This document shows, piece by piece, positions 41,238 through 50,754 of a stretch of DNA of 64,000 nt; positions within the stretch are counted from its first letter, which is position 1; each line of letters opens with the position of its first letter. Source of the stretch: Diaphorobacter aerolatus (GTDB taxonomy: Bacteria > Pseudomonadota > Gammaproteobacteria > Burkholderiales > Burkholderiaceae_C). Below the pieces are notes generated by a model, which saw only the letters and a program-made list of their open reading frames with translations, made no database searches and was not told where the DNA came from. Where the stretch lies: assembly GCF_014489535.1 (NCBI RefSeq), contig NZ_CP060783.1, positions 992,001 through 1,056,000 of the forward strand, written 5' to 3'. The position numbers were made by a program, and so were the translations under genes.

Positions 41238-42415
41238 ATGGCATCCCTCGACGGAATCAAGGTAGTGGACCTCTCGCGCGTGCTTGGCGGTCCGGTGTGC
41301 GCGCAGATCCTCGGCGACCACGGCGCGGATGTGATCAAGGTGGAAGGCCCCGACGGCGACGAGACGCGCACTTGGGGGCCACCATTCAACGATGCGGGCA
41401 TGGCCTCGTATTTCGCGGGCATCAACCGCAACAAGCGGACCGTGTGCGTCGATGTCTCGACGCCTGAGGGCCGGGAGGTGGTGCTGCGCCTGCTCGAAAA
41501 CGCGGACGTGCTGATCGAAAATTTCAAGGTCGGCACGCTGGAGCGCTGGGGCATGGGCTACGACGAGCTGCTGCGCGAACGCTTTCCGCGCCTTATCCAC
41601 TGCCGCGTCACGGGCTTTGGCGCTACCGGGCCGCTCGGGGGTTGCCGGGGTACGACGCGGCCGTGCAGGCGCTCAGCGGTCTCATGAGCATCAATGGCGA
41701 CCCCGACGGCGTTGCCACGCGCATGGGCGTGCCCATCGTCGATGTGACCACGGGCCTGAACGCGGTGATCGGCATCCTCATGGCGCTGCATGAGAGGGAA
41801 CGCAGCGGTCTCGGCCAATCCGTGGAGTCGGCGCTCTACGACAGCGCGCTGTTCTCGCTCTATCCGCACTCGATCAACACGTTGTTCACGGGCCGCCCGC
41901 CGCTGCGGTCGGGCAACGGCCACCCCAACATCGCGCCCTACGATACCTATGCGACGGCGACCGAGCCGATCTATCTGGCGGTGGGCAACAACGGGCAGTT
42001 CCAGCGTCTGTGCGAAGCCGTGGGGCATGCGCATCTCGCGCGCGATGAGCGCTACGCCACCAACGCCAACCGCGCCGTCAATCGCTTTGCACTCAAGCAG
42101 GATCTTCAGGCGGCATTCAGCGCATTCGAGGCCAAGGCGCTGTTCGAAAAGCTCGTCGCCGTGGGCGTGCCCTGCGGAGTGATCCAGAACGTGGTCGAGG
42201 CCCTGGCGCACCCGCACACGGCGCACCGGGAAATGATTGCCGAGGTCGACGGCTTTCGCTCGGTGGCCTCGCCGATCAAGCTCAGCCGCACGCCCGCAAG
42301 CTACCGCATCAAGCCGCAGGAGATCGGCCAAAGCACGCTCGCGGTGCTGCGCGAGGCGGGCCTCACGGACGAACAGGTCGCGCATCTTCAGGCAAGCGGC
42401 GTGATCAGGCCCTAG
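41238..42415 (+). CDS. CaiB/BaiF family III CoA-transferase (one frame break)
   Basis: The 392-residue product (after correction) moves CoA between acyl groups. Motifs are LDGIKVVDLSRVLGGPVCAQ, GDHGADVIKVEGPDGDETR (with the catalytic-type Asp usually in this fold further on), NRNKRTVCVDVSTPEGREVV and PYDTYATATEPIYLAVGNN. The frame breaks at 41637-41641 (GGGGG where six G give GPLGGLPGYDAAVQ). It could activate the imported acid of the pathway by CoA transfer. A good ribosome site (CAGGAGA) precedes the ATG. Confidence 0.9.
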
Positions 42416-42510
42416 GCTCAATATCTGCCCCAACTCAGGCTTCGCAAGCCGGTATTGCGAATACAGTGTGCGGTTCCGTCCATCCATTCATCCTTCGCAC
42501 ACTGCTGTCC

Positions 42511-43233
42511 ATGTCGCATGCCGTCGCCGCTCTTTTTTGTCTGATCGTTCATGTGAGCGACGGCGACAGTCTGCTCGCGCGTTGTCATGATGATGCGAAG
42601 CCCGTTGTGTCATGGCCGGTCAGGGTGCGGATCGTCAGGGCCTGTTCACACAACGCACGGGGATCGCGTTGTGCAGTCTTGGGATGGGATGCAAGGCGCA
42701 GGCTCGAAGCAAGGTAGGTACCTTGCGAGAGACTGCAACGCCGCAGACCGCCCAAGACTGCACAACCCTTCGGGCAAGCCAGGCAGGGCCGCCCCTGCGG
42801 CGTTGCATTCCTTGCGCGGGTGCCTACCCGCGCGGCGTCACGCGCCTAGCATGAGCGGCCCTGTCTGGCTTGCGCGACCCCGTGGGTTGTGTGAACAGGC
42901 CCTCACATCGACGCGCCCGAACTGGGGCAGGATTTTGGCCGCGAATCCAGAGCGCGCCTCGCGTCGCTGTGTCTTGGCAGGACCGCAAAGCTCACACCGG
43001 TGGCGCGCGACCAGTACAAGCGCCTCATCGCCCATGTGCGCTGCGAAACGAACGATGCCGCGAGGGCGCAACTGGCGAGCGGGCTCGCGTGGGTCTACAC
43101 GCGGCACAAGGCCGACCGGCGTGCGTTGCAGGCGCTCGAAGAGAGCGCAAGAAATCGGCATCTCGGCCTGTGGTCCGCGCCCTTTCCCGAGGCCCCCTGG
43201 ACGTACCGCCAGAGTCATCGCTCACCCCGATGA
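42511..43233 (+). pseudogene. Thermonuclease (SNase-like) gene split by a MITE
   Basis: The left part encodes VHVSDGDSLLARCHDD and PVRVRIV; the right part continues with IDAPELGQDFGRESRARLAS and DQYKRLIAHVRCET, ending SALWS-type residues (RHLGLWSAPFPEAPW) and a stop at 43233. This is the staphylococcal-nuclease fold, with Asp and Glu of the DAPE motif. A 265-bp element (42638-42902) sits between the two parts exactly where a Gly-Ile-Asp-Ala-Pro-Glu junction is expected. Removing it and one target copy leaves the halves one base out of frame, as with other breaks in this window. As it stands the gene cannot make an intact nuclease. Confidence 0.82.
42638..42902. mobile_element. 265-bp MITE with nested palindromes
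   Basis: The ends are inverted repeats that begin GGGCCTGTTCACACAAC and continue CACGGGG and TCGCG. A 3-bp direct repeat TCA flanks the element (42635-42637 and 42903-42905). Inside are nested dyads: TTGTGCAGTCTTGGG (42669-42683) with its exact complement at 42751-42765, and GCAAGGTAGGTACCTTGC at 42709-42726. There is no coding capacity. TNA-type targets occur in some IS5-family groups, so an IS5-type transposase may mobilise it; that is inference. A decayed copy is at 29098-29162. Confidence 0.85.
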
Positions 43234-43333
43234 CCATGTGGGCGCGCACTGCACTCGCAGCGCCGCCAGCACAAATGCCCGCAACTTGTTAGCATGCGCT
43301 CGCGCAGGCAGCCCCACGCGATACGCATGCCCC

Positions 43334-44674
43334 ATGCGGCTGCGCTGCGCCAGACACAAGCAACTACAACATCGCCTCGCCAAGCAGAATTCCAACGTGC
43401 CGCAGCCCGCTCCTTCTTCGCCACCAACCCCAGCGCCGCAAAAAAGCATTTACGCCCATTCCGCGTTTCTCGCGTTCATTGCCGCGCGGCTGCTGGCCGT
43501 GTTCGCCACGCAGGTTCAGGCCGTCGTCGTTGCATGGCAGGTCTACGATCTCACGCGTTCGCCGATGGCGCTCGCCTATGTCGGTCTCGCGCAATTTCTG
43601 CCGATGCTGGTGCTGCTGCTGCCTGCGGGCGATCTGATCGACCGTTTTGCGCGCAAGCCGATTCTCGCCGCCGCCTGGGGCGTCGGCGCGATCTGTAGCG
43701 CGCTGCTGTGGTGGCTGTCCGGCCATGGCGCTGCGGGCGTGAACGGCATCTACGCGGTGCTCGTGCTGTTCGGCTGCACGAGGGCGTTTTCCGGCCCGGC
43801 GCTGCAAAGCCTGTTGCCGCAGATCGTCGCGCGTGAGCAGCTTGCCCAGGCGATCGCCGCCAACAGCATGATCATGCGTGGCGCTGCGATTGGCGGCCCG
43901 TTTCTGGGCGGCGTGCTCTATGCACTTGGTGGCGGCGAGCTGACCTATGCGATCTGCTTCGCGTGCCTGCTGCTGGGCAGCGCCCTGCTCATCTGGCTGG
44001 TGCCGGTGAAGTACGCCGGGCCGCCGGCTCCCACGCAGGGCACGATGAGCGAGCGCTTTGGCGCTGGCATCCGGTTCATCCGCTCGCGGCCCATCATCCT
44101 CGGCACGATCTCGCTCGATCTGTTTGCCGTGCTGCTCGGCGGCGTGGTCGCGCTGCTGCCGATCTATGCCCACGAGGTGCTGCACGTCGGCCCGCAAGGA
44201 CTGGGAGCGCTGCGCAGCGCCATGGCCATCGGCGAGGTGAGCGCCGGTCTCTACCTCAGCATGCGGCCGTTCAACAGCCGCGTGGGCCGCACGATGTTCA
44301 TCGCCGTGGCGATCTTCGGCGTGGCCAATCTAGTGTTCGCGCTGTCCACGGTCTACATCGTCTCGTTCATCGCGTTGATGATTGCAGGCTCGGCCGACAT
44401 GGTCAGCGTCTACATTCGCGGCGCACTCGTGCAGTTCTCGACACCCGACCACATGCGCGGTCGCGTCAACGCGGTGAACATGCTGTTCATCGGATCTTCG
44501 AACGAACTCGGCGAATTCCGCGCAGGCACCAGCGCCGCGTGGTTGAGCGCCGTGCCCGCCGCCGTGCTCGGCGGTGTCTGCACGCTGGCCGTGGTGGGCC
44601 TGTGGTCACGCATTTTTCCGACGCTGCGCGATGTGGACAAATTCGAGGAAGCGGCGCTCCCCGGCGATCAATGA
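43334..44674 (+). CDS. MFS transporter, EntS-like
   Basis: A major facilitator with about 12 membrane helices. It starts with FLAFIAARLLAVFATQVQAV and has the MFS loop GDLIDRFARKPILAAAW, then MRGAAIGGPFLGGVLYALGG and HMRGRVNAVNMLFIGSSNEL. This pattern resembles the EntS/MFS_3 exporters of siderophores or drugs. The start is uncertain: an ATG at 43334 gives 446 residues and a GTG at 43397 gives 425; neither has a clear ribosome site. It converges on the spoVR-like gene, 24 bp away. Confidence 0.85.
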   Translation: MRLRCARHKQLQHRLAKQNSNVPQPAPSSPPTPAPQKSIYAHSAFLAFIAARLLAVFATQVQAVVVAWQVYDLTRSPMALAYVGLAQFLPMLVLLLPAGDLIDRFARKPILAAAWGVGAICSALLWWLSGHGAAGVNGIYAVLVLFGCTRAFSGPALQSLLPQIVAREQLAQAIAANSMIMRGAAIGGPFLGGVLYALGGGELTYAICFACLLLGSALLIWLVPVKYAGPPAPTQGTMSERFGAGIRFIRSRPIILGTISLDLFAVLLGGVVALLPIYAHEVLHVGPQGLGALRSAMAIGEVSAGLYLSMRPFNSRVGRTMFIAVAIFGVANLVFALSTVYIVSFIALMIAGSADMVSVYIRGALVQFSTPDHMRGRVNAVNMLFIGSSNELGEFRAGTSAAWLSAVPAAVLGGVCTLAVVGLWSRIFPTLRDVDKFEEAALPGDQ

Positions 44675-44698
44675 ACGGCCTGCTGCAAAGCCGCTCCG

Positions 44699-46330
44699 TC
44701 ACGCCGGTGGCCCGGAGACCGAATGCAGCAGCACCGGCAGCTCGCCATCGCCGCCCACGCTTTCAAGCTGCACGCCAAAGCCCCACAGCCGCGCCGCATG
44801 CCTGAGCACCTCGAGCGCATCGTCGGCAAGCGGATGGCCACGATACTGCGTGTGCCGCAGGGTGAGGCAGCGATCACCGCGCAGGTTCACGTTCCAGACC
44901 TGGATATTGGGCTCGCGCACACCGAGATCGTATTGCTGTGACAGCGTCTGGCGCAGCGTGCGGTAGCCGTCTTCGTCGTGAATCGCGCTGACCAGCAGTT
45001 CGCTGTCCCCGGCATCATCGTGGATCGAGAACAGGCGCATCTCGCGCATCAGGCGTGGGCTCAGGAACTGGCCGACAAAGCTCTCGTCCTTGAAGTTCTG
45101 CATCGCGTGGTGCAGCGCGGGTAGCCACGGCGTGCCCGCCATATCGGGAAACCAGCGCCGATCCTCGTCGCTGGGTTCGCGGCAGATGCGCTGGATGTCG
45201 CGATACATCGCAAAGCCCAGAGCGTAAGGATTGATGCCGCTGTAGGCGCGGTGTCCTGCGGGCGGCTGGTAGATCACGTTGGTGTGCGAGGACAGCCACT
45301 CGATCATCACCCCATCGGTGAGCCAGCCCTCGTCATACAGCGTGTTGAGCAGCGTGTAGTGCCAGAACGTGGCCCAGCCCTCGTTCATCACCTGGGTCTG
45401 GCGCTGCGGATAGAAATACTGCGCGATCTTGCGCACGATGCGCACGATCTCGCGCTGCCATGGTTCGAGCAGCGGCGCATTCTTCTCGATGAAGTACAGC
45501 AGGTTTTCCTCGGGCTCGCGCGGAAAACGTTCCGTGGGCTGCGCGGCGCTGTCCTTGTCGGGGCGCGCGGGCAGCGTGCGCCACAGCTCGTTGACCTGCT
45601 GCTGCGCATAGGCTTCGCGCTGCTCGCGCTCGGCCCGTTCGCGCGCCAGGCTTTTCTTGGAGGGCCGCTGGTAACGATCCACACCGAGGCTGGACAAGGC
45701 ATGGCATGAGTCGAGCCACTGCTCCACGGTGGCAAGTCCGTGCCGCTCCTCGCACTGCGCAATGAAGTCACGCGCGTAGACCAGATAGTCGATGATGCTG
45801 CCCGCATCGGTCCACATGCCGAACAAATAGTTGTTCTTGAAGAAGCTGTTGTGCCCGTAGGCCGCGTGGGCAATCACCAGCGCCTGCATCGCGGTGGTGT
45901 TCTCCTCCATCAGATAGCTGATGCAGGGGTTCGAGTTGATCACGATCTCGTAGGCCAGACCCATGTGACCGCGCCGGTAACGCCGCTCGGTGGCCAGATA
46001 CTCCTTGCCATAGCTCCAGTGCCGGTATCCCACCGGCATGCCGACGCTCGAATAGGCATCCATCATCTGCTCGGCGGAAATCACCTCAAGCTGGTTGGGA
46101 TAGGTGTCGAGCCCGAAGCGTTCGGCCGTCGCGGCAATGGCCGCGTGATAGCGCTCGATCAGCTCGAACGTCCAGTCGGTGGGATCGGGCAGCGGGCCTT
46201 CGGGGCGTCGGCCCGCTGGCCGGAGATCATGCGGCGGCGCGTTGCGCAGGCCGCGCTCCACCGCAAACGGCGGCCTGCGCTGGCCCGCACCGTCGCGGCG
46301 CGCGAGCACCGGGTATTGAGAGAGGTTCAT
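44699..46330 (-). CDS. SpoVR family protein (YcgB-like)
   Basis: The 543-residue protein belongs to the SpoVR/YcgB family: WSYGKEYLATERRYRRGHMG, YEIVINSNPCISYLMEENTT, VMNEGWATFWHYTLLNTLYD and HRAYSGINPYALGFAMYRDI. In Bacillus SpoVR affects the spore cortex; in proteobacteria YcgB is co-regulated with PrkA/YeaG and YeaH under starvation or stress. The start ATG at 46330 overlaps the stop of the YeaH gene, so the three genes (prkA, yeaH, spoVR) form one operon. Confidence 0.93.
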   Translation of the reverse strand: MNLSQYPVLARRDGAGQRRPPFAVERGLRNAPPHDLRPAGRRPEGPLPDPTDWTFELIERYHAAIAATAERFGLDTYPNQLEVISAEQMMDAYSSVGMPVGYRHWSYGKEYLATERRYRRGHMGLAYEIVINSNPCISYLMEENTTAMQALVIAHAAYGHNSFFKNNYLFGMWTDAGSIIDYLVYARDFIAQCEERHGLATVEQWLDSCHALSSLGVDRYQRPSKKSLARERAEREQREAYAQQQVNELWRTLPARPDKDSAAQPTERFPREPEENLLYFIEKNAPLLEPWQREIVRIVRKIAQYFYPQRQTQVMNEGWATFWHYTLLNTLYDEGWLTDGVMIEWLSSHTNVIYQPPAGHRAYSGINPYALGFAMYRDIQRICREPSDEDRRWFPDMAGTPWLPALHHAMQNFKDESFVGQFLSPRLMREMRLFSIHDDAGDSELLVSAIHDEDGYRTLRQTLSQQYDLGVREPNIQVWNVNLRGDRCLTLRHTQYRGHPLADDALEVLRHAARLWGFGVQLESVGGDGELPVLLHSVSGPPA

Positions 46331-47595
46331 GCGCCGGCCCCCTCTTTCCTGAACAGATCGCGAAACACCGGATAGATGTCGCCCGCCCCGCTCACCTTGC
46401 GCATCGCGAAGTGCGAAAAGCGGGCCGCAAGCTGGCTGTACTCGTCCCACAGGTTCTGCTCGTGCTCGACCACCTGTACGTAGGCGAAATAGCGCACCAG
46501 CGGCAATATCTTGTCGGCCAGCAGGTTGCGGCAGACCGCGCCATCGCTGCCGTAGTTGTCGCCATCGCTCGCCTGCGCCACGTAGACGTTCCAGTCCGCG
46601 ACCGGATAGCGCGCGCTGACGATCTGCTCGAGCAGCACGAGCGCGCTGCTCACCACCGTGCCACCGCTTTCCTGCGAATGAAAGAACTCGTCCTCGCCAA
46701 CCTCGGCCGCCTGCGTGTGGTGACGGATGAACACGATGTCGATCTTCTCGTAGTGCCGAGTGAGGAACAGATAGAGCAGGATGAAGAAGCGCTTGGCCAG
46801 ATCCTTGCGCTCCTCGTCCATCGAGCCCGAAACATCCATCACGCAGAACATCACCGCCTGGGTGCTGGGCGCAGGAACCCGGGTGCGGTTGCGAAAACGC
46901 AGGTCGAGCGGATCGAGAAACGCCACCTTGCCGATGCGATTCCTGAGCGCGCCGATACGGCCTTCCAGCTCGGCGATGGCCTCGCCCGCGCCATCGCCGT
47001 CGGCAAGCAGCGCTTCAAGCCCCGCTTCGAGAGCGGCCAATTCGCGATGCGGTGCCTTGGTGAGCGCGATGCGCCTGCCGAGCGCGCCGCGCATGGTGCG
47101 CACCACCGCGAGATTGTGCGGCGTGCCGTCATGGCTGTAGCCCGCGCGGCGCGACTTGTATTGCTGCGTATTGGCGATCTGCGTGCGAAGCAGGCGCGGC
47201 AGCGCAAGGTCTTCAAAGAACAGCTCCATGAACTCTTCCTTGGTGAGCGTGAAGGTGAAGTCGTCCTCGCCTTCGCCGCTGTCACTCGCCTGCGATCCAC
47301 CGGCGCCACCGCCACCCTGCGGCCTCGCGATGCGGTCGCCGCGCACATGTTCGGTATTGCCGGGATGCACGCTGTCGCGCACGCCGCCCTGTCCGTGACG
47401 AAACGAGGGCTCGCGGATGTCCTTCTTCGGAATCGTGATGGTCTCCGCCTGCTCGATGTGGCGAATGTCGCGCTGGCCCACGGCGCGACGCACGGCCTCG
47501 GCAATCTGCTCCTTGTAGCGGCGAACGAAGCGCTCGCGGTTGCCCACGGACTTGTTCTTGCCCGCGAGCCGACGGTCGATGATTTGCAATGCCAT
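46327..47595 (-). CDS. yeaH: YeaH/DUF444 family protein
   Basis: The 422-residue protein starts MALQIIDRRLAGKNKSVGNR and has a VWA-like domain with a MIDAS-type motif (FCVMDVSGSMDEERKDLAKR). An acidic/Gly-rich region lies at about 85-115. The family is always linked to PrkA and SpoVR; it is thought to serve as a partner or substrate of the kinase. It follows prkA by 66 bp and overlaps spoVR by 4 bp. Confidence 0.93.
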   Translation of the reverse strand: MALQIIDRRLAGKNKSVGNRERFVRRYKEQIAEAVRRAVGQRDIRHIEQAETITIPKKDIREPSFRHGQGGVRDSVHPGNTEHVRGDRIARPQGGGGAGGSQASDSGEGEDDFTFTLTKEEFMELFFEDLALPRLLRTQIANTQQYKSRRAGYSHDGTPHNLAVVRTMRGALGRRIALTKAPHRELAALEAGLEALLADGDGAGEAIAELEGRIGALRNRIGKVAFLDPLDLRFRNRTRVPAPSTQAVMFCVMDVSGSMDEERKDLAKRFFILLYLFLTRHYEKIDIVFIRHHTQAAEVGEDEFFHSQESGGTVVSSALVLLEQIVSARYPVADWNVYVAQASDGDNYGSDGAVCRNLLADKILPLVRYFAYVQVVEHEQNLWDEYSQLAARFSHFAMRKVSGAGDIYPVFRDLFRKEGAGA

Positions 47596-47661
47596 CTAAG
47601 CTCCCATGCGTGACTGGCCCGGCACCATAGCGCGCGTCCAGCCTCAACAATGCGCCCGGTC

Positions 47662-49584
47662 TCAACTGCTCTTGCGCACCCGCAGATACCATTCGCAGAG
47701 CAGCCTGACCTGCTTGGGCGTGTAGCCCTTGGATTCCATGCGCGTGACGAAATCCTCGTGCTTGCGGGCGTCCTCGGCACTCGCCTTGGCATTGAAGCTG
47801 ATCACCGGCAGCAACTCTTCGGTGTTCGAGAACATCTTTTTCTCGATCACGAGGCGCAGCTTCTCGTAGCTGGTCCAGCTCGGGTTCTTGCCATGGTTGT
47901 TGGCCCGCGCACGCAGGACGAAGTTGACGATCTCGTTGCGAAAGTCCTTGGAATTGGCGATGCCTGCGGGCTTCTCGACCTTTTCGAGTTCGGCATTGAG
48001 CGCGTTGCGGTCGAACACCTCGCCGGTGTCGGTGTCGCGATATTCGCTGTCCTGAATCCAGTAGTCGGCGTAGGTCACGTAGCGGTCGAAGATGTTCTGC
48101 CCGTACTCGCTGTAGCTCTCCAGATACGCGGTCTGTATCTCCTTGCCGATGAACTCGGCATAGCGCGGCGACAGGTACTCCTTGATGTAGCTGGTGTACT
48201 TGCTCTCAAGCTCGCCAGCAAACTGCTCGCGCTCGATCTGCTGCTCGAGCACATACATCAGATGCACGGGATTGGCCGCCACCTCGGTGCTGTCGTAATT
48301 GAACACCTTCGACAGAATCTTGAAGGCAAAGCGCGTGGAAATGCCCGACATGCCCTCGTCGACACCCGCGTAGTCGCGGTATTCCTGGTAGTTCTTGGCG
48401 CGCGGATCGGTGTCCTTGAGGCTCTCGCCGTCGTAGACCTGCATCTTGCTGAAGATGCTGGAATTCTCGGGCTCCTTCAGCCGCGTGAGCACCGAGAACT
48501 GCGCCATCATCTTGAGCGTGCCGGGCGCGCACACGGCATGGGCCAGCGAGGATTCACGGATCAGCTTTTCGTAGATCCGCACCTCCTCCGACACGCGCAG
48601 GCAATACGGCACCTTGACGATGTAGATGCGATCCAGAAACGCCTCGTTGTTGCGGTTGTTGCGAAACGCCTTCCACTCGCTCTCGTTGCTGTGCGCGAGC
48701 ACCAGCCCCTCGAACGGAATCGCGCCGAAGCCTTCCGTGCCCTTGTAGTTGCCCTCCTGCGTGGCGGTGAGCAGTGGATGCAGCACCTTGATCGGTGCCT
48801 TGAACATCTCCACGAATTCGAGCAGTCCCTGATTCGCCAGGCACAGGCCACCCGAGTAGCTGTAGGCATCGGTATCGTCCTGCGCAAAGCTCTCGAGCTT
48901 GCGGATGTCGACCTTGCCGACGAGGCTGGAGATGTCCTGATTGTTCTCGTCGCCGGGCTCGGTCTTGGCAATGCCGATCTGCTTGAGGATGCTGGGATAG
49001 CGCTTGACCACGCGGAACTGCCGGATGTCGCCGCCCAGCTCCTCAAGGCGCTTGACCGCCCAGGGCGAGAGCACGCGCTTGAGGCTGCGCCGTGGAATGC
49101 CGAACTGCTCCTCCAGCAGCGGGCCATCCTCGATTGGATCGAACAGGCCGAGCGGTGACTCGTTCACCGGCGAATCCTTGAGTGCGTAGAACGGCACCTG
49201 CTGCATCAGGTATTTGAGCCGTTCGGCAATCGAGCTCTTGCCGCCGCCCACGGGGCCAAGCAGGTACAGGATCTGTTTGCGTTCCTCAAGCCCCTGCGCG
49301 GCATGCCGGAAAAAGCTCACCACCTGCTCGATGGCGTCTTCCATGCCGTAAAACTCGGAGAAGGCGGGGTAGCGGCGAATCACCTTGTTGGCAAACAGGC
49401 GCGAGAGCTGAGGATCGCTGCGCGTGTCCACCATTTCCGGCTCGCCGATGGCAGCGAGCATGCGCCGTGCCGCACTTTCATACACCATGGGGTCACGCTG
49501 GCACAGTGCGAGGTACTCGTCTATCGACATTTCCTCTTCGCGCAAGCGGGCATAGCGAGCGGCGGAATTGCTGATCACATCCAT
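47662..49584 (-). CDS. prkA: PrkA-family serine protein kinase (YeaG)
   Basis: The 640-residue protein has an N-terminal AAA+ domain with a Walker A (YLLGPVGGGKSSIAERLKYL) and a C-terminal PrkA kinase region (FVLRARANNHGKNPSWTSYE). YeaG in E. coli is a stress-induced kinase that affects nitrogen-starvation survival. The start is the ATG at 49584 after GGAGGTCGT. It heads the prkA-yeaH-spoVR operon. An inverted repeat at 49705-49722 lies in its upstream region. Confidence 0.95.
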   Translation of the reverse strand: MDVISNSAARYARLREEEMSIDEYLALCQRDPMVYESAARRMLAAIGEPEMVDTRSDPQLSRLFANKVIRRYPAFSEFYGMEDAIEQVVSFFRHAAQGLEERKQILYLLGPVGGGKSSIAERLKYLMQQVPFYALKDSPVNESPLGLFDPIEDGPLLEEQFGIPRRSLKRVLSPWAVKRLEELGGDIRQFRVVKRYPSILKQIGIAKTEPGDENNQDISSLVGKVDIRKLESFAQDDTDAYSYSGGLCLANQGLLEFVEMFKAPIKVLHPLLTATQEGNYKGTEGFGAIPFEGLVLAHSNESEWKAFRNNRNNEAFLDRIYIVKVPYCLRVSEEVRIYEKLIRESSLAHAVCAPGTLKMMAQFSVLTRLKEPENSSIFSKMQVYDGESLKDTDPRAKNYQEYRDYAGVDEGMSGISTRFAFKILSKVFNYDSTEVAANPVHLMYVLEQQIEREQFAGELESKYTSYIKEYLSPRYAEFIGKEIQTAYLESYSEYGQNIFDRYVTYADYWIQDSEYRDTDTGEVFDRNALNAELEKVEKPAGIANSKDFRNEIVNFVLRARANNHGKNPSWTSYEKLRLVIEKKMFSNTEELLPVISFNAKASAEDARKHEDFVTRMESKGYTPKQVRLLCEWYLRVRKSS

Positions 49585-49704
49585 ACGACCTCCAACACGG
49601 CACCCGGGGTCGAACAGTGCCGCAAAAGTTGCGAGACGACATGCGTTACCGAATAGCTTCGTTGTAGCACCTTGCAAGGGGTTTGAACAGATCAACAGTC
49701 CTAC

Positions 49705-49722
49705 GTGTCAAATGGTTGACAC
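49705..49722. promoter_or_regulatory. Perfect dyad upstream of prkA
   Basis: GTGTCAA-ATGG-TTGACAC is a perfect 7-bp inverted repeat about 120 bp before prkA and 34 bp after the stop of the DHH gene. Without a T-run it is more like an operator than a terminator. It also includes TTGACA on each strand, which could be a -35 element. Confidence 0.45.
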
Positions 49723-49755
49723 GAGCGCAAGATGCGTGTTTCCCGCAAGGTCCGA

Positions 49756-50688
49756 TCAGGCCTTGAAGGTGCCGCTCAGCAGTTCCGGAAGCCGCTGCGC
49801 CGACATGCGAAAGCCACATGCCTGCGCATGCCCGCCGCCGCCCATGCTGACCGCCAGCACCGAGCAGTCATAACCGCGCTGCGAACGCAGGCCGGCCTTG
49901 ATCTGCCCTTCGGAGCCGACCTGCCACATCAGCGCAAACGTGCCGCTCTCGCGCGACAGCAGGTCGCCCACCAGGCTATGAAATGCACCGGGCGCATTCA
50001 CCATCACGCCCTGCTCGCCGTTGAAGTTCACCGGCTGCGCGTCGCGTGCGATGTCGGTGGCTAGGTTGTGGAATTTCTCGTCCATGCCATTGCCCCGCGC
50101 GATGAAGGCGGCAAGCTGTTCATGCGTGAAGTCGGCAATCTCCTGCCAGCGCGCGAGTTCGAAGGGCTCCATGTCGAGCGCGGAGACAAAACCGCGCGTC
50201 TCGGGATATTGCCAGCGCCACAAATCGCGGTCCTCGACAAAGCGGATCAGGTCGGGCACGGGCGCATCGCCGTGAAAGAATTCCCAGGCCAGTCGCGCAC
50301 CCGACTTGTTCATGTCGAAATGCACGACACCGCAGCGGCACTGGTAGTTGCCCAACTCGCGCTGCGCGCTGATGTGATGATCGAGCATCACGAGTTTGGA
50401 TACGCGTTCTTCCATCTGCGAAAGAATCGCGGCCGGAAACGAAAAATCGAGAATGTAGACCGCGCGGCCATCCAGCGGCGGCAGATCGTCGAGCGTCTTC
50501 ACCTGTCCGTGGGTGAGCCCCACGCATTCGACCTCGCCGTCATAAAACTGCCATGCCGCCCACGCGGCTGAAAAGCCGTCGGCACAACGTCCGTGATACA
50601 GGATGAGCGGTGATGGATCATCGCGCTCGGCCCGCACAAAAAGGGAAAGAGGCAGGAGGGTCGAGGTCGTTTGGACGTTGGTATTCAT
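49756..50688 (-). CDS. DHH-family phosphoesterase
   Basis: The 310-residue protein has a DHH domain, LYHGRCADGFSAAWAAW, then VYILDFSFP and MLDHHISAQ, and a C-terminal DHHA1-type motif, SMGGGGHAQACGFRMS. Family members cleave phosphodiesters in short oligoribonucleotides, pAp or cyclic dinucleotides; the precise substrate is not shown. The start could be any of three Met codons at 50712, 50694 and 50688; the last is used. It diverges from the truC-like gene. Confidence 0.87.
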   Translation of the reverse strand: MNTNVQTTSTLLPLSLFVRAERDDPSPLILYHGRCADGFSAAWAAWQFYDGEVECVGLTHGQVKTLDDLPPLDGRAVYILDFSFPAAILSQMEERVSKLVMLDHHISAQRELGNYQCRCGVVHFDMNKSGARLAWEFFHGDAPVPDLIRFVEDRDLWRWQYPETRGFVSALDMEPFELARWQEIADFTHEQLAAFIARGNGMDEKFHNLATDIARDAQPVNFNGEQGVMVNAPGAFHSLVGDLLSRESGTFALMWQVGSEGQIKAGLRSQRGYDCSVLAVSMGGGGHAQACGFRMSAQRLPELLSGTFKA

Positions 50689-50754
50689 GCGCGCCATTGT
50701 CATGCGAATCAACGGCTATGCTTGCGGATTGCTCACTTTTTGCAAACCGATACC

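Noticed and set aside
47650..49158. 502-codon open frame antisense to prkA
   Set aside because: prkA on the other strand has a full family match; the antisense frame has no recognisable domain.
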